This document shows positions 44,430 through 53,009 of a stretch of DNA of 64,000 nucleotides, piece by piece. The DNA comes from G963556115 sp963678205 (GTDB lineage: Bacteria; Planctomycetota; SZUA-567), in the NCBI GenBank assembly GCA_963678205.1, contig OY782760.1, positions 1,736,001 through 1,800,000 on the forward strand, in the 5' to 3' direction. The first letter of the stretch is position 1, and each line of letters opens with the position of its first letter. The notes beneath the pieces are model-generated. The model worked only from the letters and a program-made list of their open reading frames with translations. It was not told the DNA's origin and ran no database searches. A program made the translations under genes and the position numbers.

Positions 44430-46559
44430 ATGAAAAAGATTAAGTTGAAGTTTCGGGGTAGAATGCTACTATGGATTATTGCTGCTGTGATAATTATTTC
44501 TGGTAGTTTGCAATTTTACATTAGCAAAGATATAGCAGCAATAGTTTTAAATACAGAAAAAAGAACTCTTGAAGCCAAGGTGCAATCAATTAAAAAGCAA
44601 ATAGACTCTCAGTTGAATATGGATATTTTACTCGCTAAAGTTTTAACTAAAAACAAAAGCTTTATTGATGCCGCTTTGAACAAAAACGCAAGTTCTTCAG
44701 AGAGTATAAAAGAAAGTCTCTCAGATATTGTTAGCTCAGATAAAAAATTTGAAATTATTGCAATTTCTAACAAAGATGGAATCACTATAGGGTCTAATGA
44801 TCCAACTGCAGTAGGGGTTTCGGTAAAAGATAGAGATTACTTTAAGAAGTCCATAAAGGGCGAAACATGCATTACCAAGCCGTTAAAAAGTAAATCAACT
44901 GGGAACTTGCTTTTTGGTATATCTCAACCTATTAAAGATGGAGATAAAATAGTAGGAGTATTATTTATTGGTAATAGAATGTCTAACATTAATGACAAGC
45001 ATGTAAGAAATATGAGTGCAGGTAAAACAGGATATGCATTTATATTAGACTCAACAGGTATTATTATTGCACACCCAAATTCAGAGCTTGTTTTCAATAA
45101 AGATTTTATACGCAATGCTGCTAATGCAAAGATTGCTAAAAAATTTTTAGAAGTAGGCAACGGAGAAGTAAGATATACGTTGGATACAATGTCGTTTTAT
45201 AAAATAGTTGAGGTCGCTGTCACCCAGAATGGTTGGAGAATATGCTTAAGTGTTCCAGAACCAGAATTATTAGAGTCAGTTGATAAAATAAATATTTTAT
45301 TTATTGCCACAACTATTTTGCTAATATTATGTATGAGTATTGTTGTCTTTATCTTAATTGGATCAGTAGATAAAGTTTTAAAAACTACCGATAGGTTAAT
45401 GTTAAATCTTTCGTCTGGCATAATACATAATACGGAAAATCAGAAAAAGTCGCTTGAAAAATATAGAATCCGGTGTGATGAATTTGGAGATATGACTAGA
45501 GCTGCTATAAAAATGCAGAATTATCTTGAATTAATGTCTGAGGTCGCTTTAAACATTGCTAACAAAAATATTGATGTTCATATCGAAACAAAAGGAAGTG
45601 AAGACGTGCTGGGCAATGCAATGAAAAAAATGGTAACGAACTTCAATGAAGCATTGGAGCAAGTTAATGTTTCTGCAAAGCAGGTGAGTCAGGGAGCATG
45701 TCAGTTGAGTTCAGCAAGTCAGGAGTTATCAACAGGTGCTGCTGAACAGGCTTCAGCTATTGAAGAAATAACAGACGCTGTTAATAATCTTGATATTCAG
45801 ACTAATGAAAATGCTGATAATGCGGCAACAGCTAATAAGTATGCGACAGAAGCTAATAATGCAGCATTAATTGGTCAGAAACAGATGCAAGATTTAAGTA
45901 AAGCAATGGAGGGTATGTCAGGAAGAGCAACTGAAGTTCAGAAAATTATCAAAACCATTGATGATATAGCATTCCAAACAAATCTTTTAGCTCTAAATGC
46001 GGCTGTTGAAGCGGCAAGAGCTGGTATGCACGGCAAAGGATTTGCTGTAGTAGCTGAAGAGGTACGTAATCTTGCAGCAAGAAGTGCAACGGCAGCAGGT
46101 GAAACAGCCTCTCTCATTGAAACAGTCGTAAGTGAAATTGATAATGGAAATAATATGAGTAAAATTACTGCTGAATCATTTATTAGTATTGTTGACGGCA
46201 TAAATAAGACTAGCAGTTTCGTTAGTAATATTGCCTCATCTTTAGTTGATCAATCAAATGATATGAAGCAAATGAGCTCAGCGCTAACTCAAATAGAAAA
46301 TATTACTCAATCTAACAGTTCAAGCTCAGAAGAGACTGCAAGCGCTAGTGAAGAGATGTCAAGTATGTCTATAGAACTTGAAAAACTTATATCAACATTT
46401 AAGCTATCATCTATGTCAGCAGATAATAATAGTACTAAGACAAAAGAGCATCGCAAATACTCAAGTAGCTTTTCTGAAAGGCCATCAGCCAACTATGCTG
46501 AAATAGTTAAACCTGAAGAAACAATCAATGTAGATGATGATAAATTTGGAAAGTTTTAA
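44430..46559 (+). CDS. Methyl-accepting chemotaxis protein with dCache-type sensor
   Basis: This 709-residue inner-membrane chemoreceptor has TM1 at about 13-32, a periplasmic double-Cache-like sensor (about 35-280; IAISNKDGITIGSN, RDYFKKSIKGE, GYAFILDSTGIIIAHPN), TM2 at about 285-312, a linker region, and a cytoplasmic signalling domain. The conserved tip, IDDIAFQTNLLALNAAVEAARAG, starts at residue 510. Likely methylation stretches are around GAAEQASAIEEIT and SSSSEETASASEE. The ligand is unknown; Cache domains commonly bind amino or organic acids. No C-terminal NWETF CheR/CheB tether is seen. Confidence 0.92.
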   Translation: MKKIKLKFRGRMLLWIIAAVIIISGSLQFYISKDIAAIVLNTEKRTLEAKVQSIKKQIDSQLNMDILLAKVLTKNKSFIDAALNKNASSSESIKESLSDIVSSDKKFEIIAISNKDGITIGSNDPTAVGVSVKDRDYFKKSIKGETCITKPLKSKSTGNLLFGISQPIKDGDKIVGVLFIGNRMSNINDKHVRNMSAGKTGYAFILDSTGIIIAHPNSELVFNKDFIRNAANAKIAKKFLEVGNGEVRYTLDTMSFYKIVEVAVTQNGWRICLSVPEPELLESVDKINILFIATTILLILCMSIVVFILIGSVDKVLKTTDRLMLNLSSGIIHNTENQKKSLEKYRIRCDEFGDMTRAAIKMQNYLELMSEVALNIANKNIDVHIETKGSEDVLGNAMKKMVTNFNEALEQVNVSAKQVSQGACQLSSASQELSTGAAEQASAIEEITDAVNNLDIQTNENADNAATANKYATEANNAALIGQKQMQDLSKAMEGMSGRATEVQKIIKTIDDIAFQTNLLALNAAVEAARAGMHGKGFAVVAEEVRNLAARSATAAGETASLIETVVSEIDNGNNMSKITAESFISIVDGINKTSSFVSNIASSLVDQSNDMKQMSSALTQIENITQSNSSSSEETASASEEMSSMSIELEKLISTFKLSSMSADNNSTKTKEHRKYSSSFSERPSANYAEIVKPEETINVDDDKFGKF

Positions 46560-46612
46560 AGTATACTTACTTGAAATAGCTAAGTGTTGATTTTTAATTT
46601 ATACAGTAAACT

Positions 46613-46648
46613 AATGAGATCAGATGTATTCAAACATCTGATCTCATT
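46613..46648 (+). terminator. Terminator after chemoreceptor gene
   Basis: A perfect 15-base stem (AATGAGATCAGATGT / ACATCTGATCTCATT) with a 6-base loop lies 53 bases after the stop. Confidence 0.8.
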
Positions 46649-47189
46649 AAATTATACTATTTTAGTACTGAGTTTAGAACTTACTGAAATCTTTATCATC
46701 AAGTTTGATTATATCTGCGGGTCTGCCTATATATGCTAAATTTGAAGATGGGGGCATTTTAATTCTATTTTTCCGTGTTTGAGATTTCTTGGCTTATATA
46801 ATATTGTATGCTTCCTGAAATTATTACAATAGCACCAATAATCTAAAGCAATATTTTGCTTTGAAACTTTAATTTGATTCTTTTCATGTTCTTCCCTAAG
46901 ATACTATTTTTAAGTATTATTAAAACAAAGTATAAGTTTGTAATGTATAAATATGTATAGAAATATCATGTTGATATGATCGGTAAGAGAAAGTTTATTT
47001 AAATATATGCTTATAACAAGATGTATTAATTATGTTGAGTGACTATTTTAGCATAAGATCATAATGAGTGAAAAATTCATCTTGATATTTGATCTATATC
47101 AACAATTTGGGTGCACACTATCTGTGAAGGGTTACGTGATTATTATGCTCTTGAGAAGCATAACTATAAAGAATGAAGAACTCTTGGGG
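46649..47189. other. Gap upstream of a pseudogene
   Basis: Over 500 AT-rich bases with no convincing gene. If the decayed uroporphyrinogen-decarboxylase-family gene downstream once had its N-terminal part here, it is no longer recognisable. Confidence 0.4.
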
Positions 47190-47389
47190 AGGGGGGGAGT
47201 GGATACTCAGAAAATGTTGACTTTTGGTTCTATAGAACAAGTACGTGATAATGTGAAGACGCATTGCGAAATATTTGGTAATGGCAGAAGTTTTGCATTT
47301 AATGGGGTACATACTATTTAGGCGCTTACACTTTTGAAAATTTTGTGGTGATGTTTGAAATGCTGAAGGAAATTAATAAAGACATGTAA
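47190..47389 (+). pseudogene. Remnant of a uroporphyrinogen-decarboxylase-family gene
   Basis: The translated segment GGVDTQKMLTFGSIEQVRDN, followed by FGNGRSFAFNGVHTI, matches the C-terminal part of the UroD/MtaA-like family (GGVDTQ..L..GT.EEVR). The expected next residues HTIQALTPEN are broken. TAG at 47319 stands where CAG would code Gln, and a 2-base insertion near 47330 shifts the frame. In the shifted frame the end continues as ENFVVMFEMLKEINKDM and a stop at 47389. The N-terminal four fifths are missing. It is a decayed gene; such genes are numerous in Lentisphaerota. Confidence 0.72.
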
Positions 47390-47406
47390 ATTAAAGTATT
47401 GAAATT

Positions 47407-47440
47407 TAGAACTCCCAGATACTATTTCTGGGAGTTCTAA
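47407..47440. terminator. Terminator between pseudogene and TPR-protein gene
   Basis: A perfect 13-base stem (TAGAACTCCCAGA / TCTGGGAGTTCTA) with a 7-base loop lies at the 3' end of the minus-strand gene. Confidence 0.8.
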
Positions 47441-47473
47441 AATATAATATAAATTAGATTTTATCGGTATAAT

Positions 47474-49402
47474 CTATTGCTGGCGATAGGTATAATCAGG
47501 GGCACTTCCGTAATCCGCTCGAGACCACTTACCTTGAGGGGGAACTGTATTCGCTTGAAGCGGTACATATATGTTTTTTCCTGGTCGTTGCTTAGACGGG
47601 ATTATATATTTTCCCTGAGGCGCCTGTGATAGTGGAACTCCCTGATTGTAAGGTACGCCCTGGTACTCTGCTGCATTCTGGTTAGTATACGGTGATCCTT
47701 GATATACCACCCTAGAAGTTGACTGGTAGTACTTGCCGCTTGGGTTGAGTCCGTATGCTCCGACTCCTGCTGCTTGAGGCTGTAGTGCGTTAGCTCCCAG
47801 ATTTGGGTTGGCATATTGCTGGAACTGACCTGTACTTATAGGGGCTCTAGGCTGTACTAGCCCTCTTTCAAGATTATTTAATTGTTGAATGTATTCTCTT
47901 GCCCACATCTGCCAGCTCTTAAGATCTACCCAGAGTTCAGTATTTTTTTCGTATATACTTCGTGATAATTGTTCTTGAGGGGTGTTGCGGTCAAGGACTA
48001 TATTATCAAGATCAGGGGTAGGGGAGTGCAGGTCGAGTATCTTGAGCCAGTACTGCCTCGCTCCAGTTGCATCCTGATTGGCAAAGTAGCATATTTCTCC
48101 AAGATGGAAATATGTCTCTGCGCACTCTGCCAGTTTACCTGATTTTTGGGCAGCTGCAACCGCGTCGCCGTAACATTTTACTGCAAACAGAATGAGATCA
48201 TTGGCTCTTGCCAGTGACTCTTCCGCAGATGCTGGATCCTCTAGAATTTCAAAACCAGCGCCTTGATATATTGCTCCTCGTGTGTTTAGGTACCTTGGGC
48301 TGTTGGGTACAATAGCGAGTGCTTTTACAATGCAGGCATCAGCTTTGGAAAAAGCACCAAGCTGTTTGTAGACTAGAGCTAGATCATTCCATGCCTGATG
48401 GAAATTTGTATCTGCATCAACCGCAGTTCTATAGTATCTCAAACTGTCTTTGAGTCTTCCCTGACGAACAAGGTTTCCCCCCATGACATATGCAATATAT
48501 GCCGCCCTTCCGACGTCTTTTTCAGCACGTGGAATATTTGCATCATTGGCATCAAGTTCCGGGTGTGATGTCTTTGGCCTAGGATCTTTAGTTAGGTATT
48601 TATCAGCTTCGAGAGTAACTTCTGAACTTGCTGGTAAAGTCTGTACTTTTATTTGATTATCAAGCAGGCTTGGCTGTACTGGAGTCAATTCGACCTCTAC
48701 AGGCAGGGATACCTTGTGCATTTCTGCAATTTTATCTGGAAGCATGACTTTAAATGATGCCTCCGAAATCCCTTCTCCAATATTTCCTGCAGTATCTCTA
48801 GCTGTTACTTTAAATTTGAGATCTTTATATTCACCTAGTGGAACTTGCCATTGGAAGTGTCCAGTATTTGGCTGGTTGCTGGCAATTTTCTGCCATGTGC
48901 CTGATTTACCATCGGTATAAAATATATCTATTGCAGTTAATGCTAGGTTTTTATCAGATGCTACCCAGTCCAGCCTGATATTTTCTCCAGCCTTTAGAAT
49001 AGTACCTTCAACAGGAGAAATAAATCGTACCTTTGGTTTGATGGTATCTACAGTAACTTTGACCTGAGGGGTATCACTTTTATGAGGTGGCGTAGCCATA
49101 CCTGCAGCATCACCACCTCGTGAAACAAAGAAATAATCTCCGTCAGCTTGAACTGTTACTACTTTTGCAAATTTCTTTTCGTTGCATCCAAGTTGTTTTT
49201 CGCAGCCTCCCTCATAGATCCAGCCACTATTAGGGAATCTGGTAATATACAAATCAGCAGCTTTCGCATCAAGACTATCTGTATCTTTAGGCTTGAGGCT
49301 CAGCTTGAATGTATGGCTGCCAATTGTCTTGGTAGGAATGTCATAGGCCTTTGCGCTGCAACCCAGAAGAATAACTGCTAGAAGGATAAATTTGGTTTTC
49401 AA
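47474..49402 (-). CDS. Exported TPR protein with Ig-like and Gln/Tyr-rich C-terminal parts
   Basis: The 642-residue protein has a signal peptide with LLGC (possible lipobox, Cys 15) or cleavage after AKA. Residues about 110-220 resemble bacterial Ig-like or fibronectin folds (VRFISPVEGTILKAGENIRLDW, KFKVTARDTAGNIGEG). Residues 300-450 hold TPR helices (SLRYYRTAVDADTNFHQAWNDLALVYKQLG), and the C-terminal 120 residues are rich in Gln, Asn, Tyr and Pro (YQGSPYTNQNAAEYQGVPY). It is probably an envelope scaffold facing the periplasm or surface. I know no specific homologue. The gene stands alone. Confidence 0.7.
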   Translation of the reverse strand: MKTKFILLAVILLGCSAKAYDIPTKTIGSHTFKLSLKPKDTDSLDAKAADLYITRFPNSGWIYEGGCEKQLGCNEKKFAKVVTVQADGDYFFVSRGGDAAGMATPPHKSDTPQVKVTVDTIKPKVRFISPVEGTILKAGENIRLDWVASDKNLALTAIDIFYTDGKSGTWQKIASNQPNTGHFQWQVPLGEYKDLKFKVTARDTAGNIGEGISEASFKVMLPDKIAEMHKVSLPVEVELTPVQPSLLDNQIKVQTLPASSEVTLEADKYLTKDPRPKTSHPELDANDANIPRAEKDVGRAAYIAYVMGGNLVRQGRLKDSLRYYRTAVDADTNFHQAWNDLALVYKQLGAFSKADACIVKALAIVPNSPRYLNTRGAIYQGAGFEILEDPASAEESLARANDLILFAVKCYGDAVAAAQKSGKLAECAETYFHLGEICYFANQDATGARQYWLKILDLHSPTPDLDNIVLDRNTPQEQLSRSIYEKNTELWVDLKSWQMWAREYIQQLNNLERGLVQPRAPISTGQFQQYANPNLGANALQPQAAGVGAYGLNPSGKYYQSTSRVVYQGSPYTNQNAAEYQGVPYNQGVPLSQAPQGKYIIPSKQRPGKNIYVPLQANTVPPQGKWSRADYGSAPDYTYRQQ

Positions 49403-49548
49403 GATTTAACTCCTGTATGTTCAATATATCTGATCAAATGATATTTCGTAAAACTATATAATACATCATTAATCTTATCGACATGGGTTGATATGAAGAT
49501 ACAGGGAATTATTTGTTTTTAAAGGGTTTACAATTAAAGTTGATAATA

Positions 49549-50583
49549 TTAATATTCGATCCCAAGCATTATGCTTGATAGACCTGAGCCTATTCCAAGC
49601 AGAGCAAGTTTTTGCCCTTTCTTGATGTCTTTTTCAACAATACCACATGCCAATGCAGTAGGGAGAGCTGCTGAACCAGTATTTCCAAATCTCGACACGG
49701 TCGGAAAATCTTTGCTGATATCAAGTCCAGTAACATCAAATAACAGTCGTTGATGGGCAACTCCTACTTGATGGGTAAATATGTGATCTGGAGTATCATT
49801 TGTCCAATTAAGTTCAACTTTAAGTTTTTCCCAGGTTTGTTTTGCTAAGTCACACCCAGCATGGAGGAGGGCTTCGCTGTCAGTTACCATTGTTGGGCCA
49901 CCTGTACTGCTCTGTTTTGGTCCTTCATAACAGAGTTTATTCGCTTCAGAGTCGGTTGCATGTACTCCACCAATAAGTTTGTGGGTTTTGTCCATATTCT
50001 TTGTAAGTACTATCGCGCATGAGCCAGAACCGATTGTGAGGCTGGCAAAATGTGCTTTGATACTCTTTCTTGTTAGAGCTTTATCTGAAATAATTGATTT
50101 TATTGTTGCATTATACAGAGGTTCTGCTACTTCTCCGGATACAATTAATCCGCACTCAATAATACCAGTTTCAATCATTGATGCTACTTGAATTATTCCA
50201 CTAAGAACCCCAAGGCAGGCATTGGAAAGATCAAAAATCATGCACTTTGAGCTGAGTCCAAGTTTTTGATGGACAATTGCAGCCGTTGCAGGTTCTAAAA
50301 AGTCTCTACTGACTGACGCGTGTATAAGACAGTCAACATCATTAGTTGCAATATTAGCCGCATTTAAAGCGCGTCTTCCCGCTAGTGCTGACGCGTCAGA
50401 TGGTCTTGTACCTTTATCCCAGAAGCGCCTTTCGTGTATTCCACTCATTAGCTCAAGTCTGCCTTCAGGGAGTTTGAGTCGCTTATATACAGAACTCAAA
50501 CGACCTTCTACCTCTTCAGAGGTAACGATGTTTGGTGGAATCTCTGAACATACTGAACGAATACCAACGTTTTTGAATAACAT
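49549..50583 (-). CDS. Ketoacyl synthase III family protein (FabH/OleA-like)
   Basis: This 344-residue thiolase-fold enzyme has the catalytic triad of ketoacyl synthase III: Cys 123 in DLSNACLGV, His 271 in FTHQVGVAHQ and Asn 301 in RFGNTGSAALP. FabH starts fatty acid synthesis from acetyl-CoA; OleA condenses two long acyl-CoAs to beta-ketoacids that lead to olefins. Length and the NACLG context fit OleA-like proteins somewhat better. No oleB/C/D or fab gene is adjacent, so the reaction cannot be decided. Its mono-cistronic position suggests a stand-alone use. Confidence 0.78.
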   Translation of the reverse strand: MLFKNVGIRSVCSEIPPNIVTSEEVEGRLSSVYKRLKLPEGRLELMSGIHERRFWDKGTRPSDASALAGRRALNAANIATNDVDCLIHASVSRDFLEPATAAIVHQKLGLSSKCMIFDLSNACLGVLSGIIQVASMIETGIIECGLIVSGEVAEPLYNATIKSIISDKALTRKSIKAHFASLTIGSGSCAIVLTKNMDKTHKLIGGVHATDSEANKLCYEGPKQSSTGGPTMVTDSEALLHAGCDLAKQTWEKLKVELNWTNDTPDHIFTHQVGVAHQRLLFDVTGLDISKDFPTVSRFGNTGSAALPTALACGIVEKDIKKGQKLALLGIGSGLSSIMLGIEY

Positions 50584-51141
50584 ATGAATTAATTTATCCC
50601 AGTTAAATTATAATAATTAAGTAATCTAAATCTCTATGAAATATAGCATAATAAAGGATTTTTGCAACAGGTACGAGATTATTTTGAGTAAAAAAATAAA
50701 ATTTATTCAAGTAAAAACCAGAAAACAGACGATAGAGAGAGTACAAAAACAATAAGACTTTACTGGTACTTTTAAACTCATAGTAAAGCAAAATAATATA
50801 GTAAGCTATCTCCTTTCCCATATTTATATATGCTTATTATATTAACCTTATGCGATGGTTGGGCTTTCCCCCTATATTTAGTTCAATTTTCGTGATTTCC
50901 CCCTTAAAGCTCCGCAGTTTACTGTGGAGCTTATCCTTTTTATAATTCAGATATTATAGATAAAAATAATATATATTGCTGTTATGGCAGATATTGAAAA
51001 AATTTCGTATGGTTTATTATGAAAAATAAAGATAAAACCTTTTTGATTTTTTTATAGTATCTATATAATCTGATAGTAATTGACTAATATCAAGAATTTA
51101 TATTATTTTGATAATGATTTTAAATATAAGGGAAAGTTGAA
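50584..51141. other. Divergent gap with a hairpin
   Basis: The 558 bases between the ketoacyl synthase gene and aspS hold no convincing gene. A 26-base hairpin at 50907-50932 (AAGCTCCGCAGT / ACTGTGGAGCTT, one wobble) is followed by ATCCTTTTTA on the plus strand, like a weak terminator or the end of a short transcript. Confidence 0.5.
50907..50938 (+). terminator. Orphan terminator-like hairpin
   Basis: A 12-base stem with a 2-base loop and a T-rich tail, 200 bases upstream of aspS and far from any upstream plus-strand gene. It could end an unrecognised small RNA, or attenuate aspS. Confidence 0.5.
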
Positions 51142-52929
51142 ATGATTAGAACAAAGACGTGCGGAGAGCTTAGAAAGGCTGATGCAGGAAGTGAAGTGGT
51201 ACTGGCTGGATGGGTTCAGAATAGGCGTGACCACGGCGGTGTGATGTTTATCGACCTTCGTGATAGGTATGGATTGACACAGATTAAGTTTGATCTTGAT
51301 AAGCCTGAAGTTCTTGAGCTTGGACAACATGTTCGTAATGAGTGGGTTCTAAAAGTAACTGGTAAAGTTCTTGCAAGACCAGATGATATGATCAATCCTA
51401 AAATGGATACAGGTGAAATTGAGCTAGATATTGTTAGTTTTGAAGTATTGAGTGAATCGGAAGTTATTCCTTTTGATACCGATGAATATTCAAATGCTGG
51501 TGAAGAGATACGTATGCGTTATCGCTACGTTGATATGCGTAGACCACAGATGCAGAAGAATCTTCGTGTTCGTCATAAAGCTATTAATGCTATTCGTCGT
51601 GTTATGGATAGTAAAGATTTTCTTGAAATTGAAACTCCAATTCTTGGTAAGTCAACTCCTGAGGGTGCTCGTGATTATCTTGTGCCTAGCCGCGTACATC
51701 ATGGTATGTACTATGCGCTTCCTCAGAGTCCACAGATTTTCAAGCAGATTTTGATGGTCGGTGGTTGTGACCGCTATTATCAGATCGCTCGTTGTTTCCG
51801 TGATGAAGACCTTAGAGCTGATAGGCAGCCGGAATTTACTCAGTTTGATCTTGAAATGAGTTTTGCAGAACCTGATGACATCTTTGAGATTATTGAAGAG
51901 TGCATGGTGGCTGCTTTTAAAGATGGTATCGGTGTTGAAGTTGAAGCAAAATTTGAACGTATGCCATACTCTGAGGCAATTAGAGATTATGGTTGTGATA
52001 AACCTGACCTTCGTTTTGGGATGAAACTTTCTGAAATTACGGACCTTGTTACTGATTGTGGTTTTGGAGTATTTGCCAATGTTGCTAAGAGTGGAGGAAT
52101 GGTTAAAGGTCTAGTAGCTAAAGGTTGTCAGGACAAATATTCTCGTAAAGATTTAGATGGATTGCATAGTCATATCAAGGCTTATGGAGCTAAGGGGCTT
52201 GCATGGATTAAGATTCTAGAGGATGGTACATATAATGGGGCTCCAGTAAAGTTCTTTGAAACCTCTGAGCTTGATGCTATTGCTGAGCGTATGGGAGCGG
52301 AGAATGGCGATGTTATGATGTTTATGGCTGATAAGGCTAGCGTTGTAAACAATTCACTTGCTGCTCTTCGTAACAAGTGGGGGGAACTTGAAAAGCTTGC
52401 TGATAAAAGTGTTTTCAAGTTTGTTTGGATTACTGAGTTTCCACTATTTGAGTGGTCAGAAGATAATAATCGTTTTGAAAGTTCGCACCACCCATTCACC
52501 ATGATTCACCCTGAAGATGAAGATAAGCTTTATGATGACTTTAACAGTAAAGATAGTGCTTTGGGTGATATTCGTTCTACTTCATATGACCTTGTTCTAA
52601 ATGGTGTTGAGCTGGCTTCTGGATCTGTTCGTATTCATGATTCGAAGATTCAGAATAGAATTTTTGAAATTCTTGGTATCTCAAGTGAAGAGGCTGAAGA
52701 GAGATTTGGCTTCTTTGTAGAAGCTCTCAAATATGGTACTCCACCGCATGCTGGTATTGCTCCTGGTGTTGACCGTATGGTGGCAATGATGCTTGGTTAT
52801 GATAATATTCGTGAAGTTATTGCATTCCCTAAGAATCAAAAAGCAATGGATCTTATGACCGGTGCTCCTGCTGGAGTAGACAAGAAGCAACTTGATGACC
52901 TCGCAATCAAGAATGTCGAAATTCAGTAG
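51142..52929 (+). CDS. aspS: Aspartyl-tRNA synthetase
   Basis: It charges tRNA-Asp, and tRNA-Asn too in non-discriminating forms. The 595-residue bacterial-type enzyme has an OB-fold anticodon domain (VVLAGWVQNRRDHGGVMFIDLRDRYG), class II motif 2 (RCFRDEDLRADRQPEFTQFDLEMSF), the GAD insertion domain and motif 3 (GIAPGVDRMVAMMLG). Whether it also makes Asp-tRNA-Asn is not evident; no gatCAB is in the window. A strong terminator follows. Confidence 0.97.
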   Translation: MIRTKTCGELRKADAGSEVVLAGWVQNRRDHGGVMFIDLRDRYGLTQIKFDLDKPEVLELGQHVRNEWVLKVTGKVLARPDDMINPKMDTGEIELDIVSFEVLSESEVIPFDTDEYSNAGEEIRMRYRYVDMRRPQMQKNLRVRHKAINAIRRVMDSKDFLEIETPILGKSTPEGARDYLVPSRVHHGMYYALPQSPQIFKQILMVGGCDRYYQIARCFRDEDLRADRQPEFTQFDLEMSFAEPDDIFEIIEECMVAAFKDGIGVEVEAKFERMPYSEAIRDYGCDKPDLRFGMKLSEITDLVTDCGFGVFANVAKSGGMVKGLVAKGCQDKYSRKDLDGLHSHIKAYGAKGLAWIKILEDGTYNGAPVKFFETSELDAIAERMGAENGDVMMFMADKASVVNNSLAALRNKWGELEKLADKSVFKFVWITEFPLFEWSEDNNRFESSHHPFTMIHPEDEDKLYDDFNSKDSALGDIRSTSYDLVLNGVELASGSVRIHDSKIQNRIFEILGISSEEAEERFGFFVEALKYGTPPHAGIAPGVDRMVAMMLGYDNIREVIAFPKNQKAMDLMTGAPAGVDKKQLDDLAIKNVEIQ

Positions 52930-52945
52930 ACCTGAAATATTGTAA

Positions 52946-52989
52946 TAAAAAGTAACCGCACCTTTAATAAGATGCGGTTACTTTTTTTT
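52946..52989. terminator. Bidirectional terminator between aspS and ugd
   Basis: AAAAAGTAACCGCA and TGCGGTTACTTTTT form a 14-base stem around a 12-base loop, with A and T runs. Confidence 0.92.
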
Positions 52990-53009
52990 ATATACTTAAT
53001 TTATAATAT

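Noticed and set aside
47064..47189. N-terminal part of the 85-codon frame as a real small gene
   Set aside because: Only the C-terminal half matches a known family, as a broken remnant; the first 40 codons have no ribosome site and no resemblance to a protein family.
50603..50821. A 72-codon frame on the minus strand after the ketoacyl synthase gene start region
   Set aside because: Its composition (Ile, Leu, Tyr, Phe) only reflects AT-rich DNA, it has no ribosome site, and it overlaps the promoter area of the adjacent gene.
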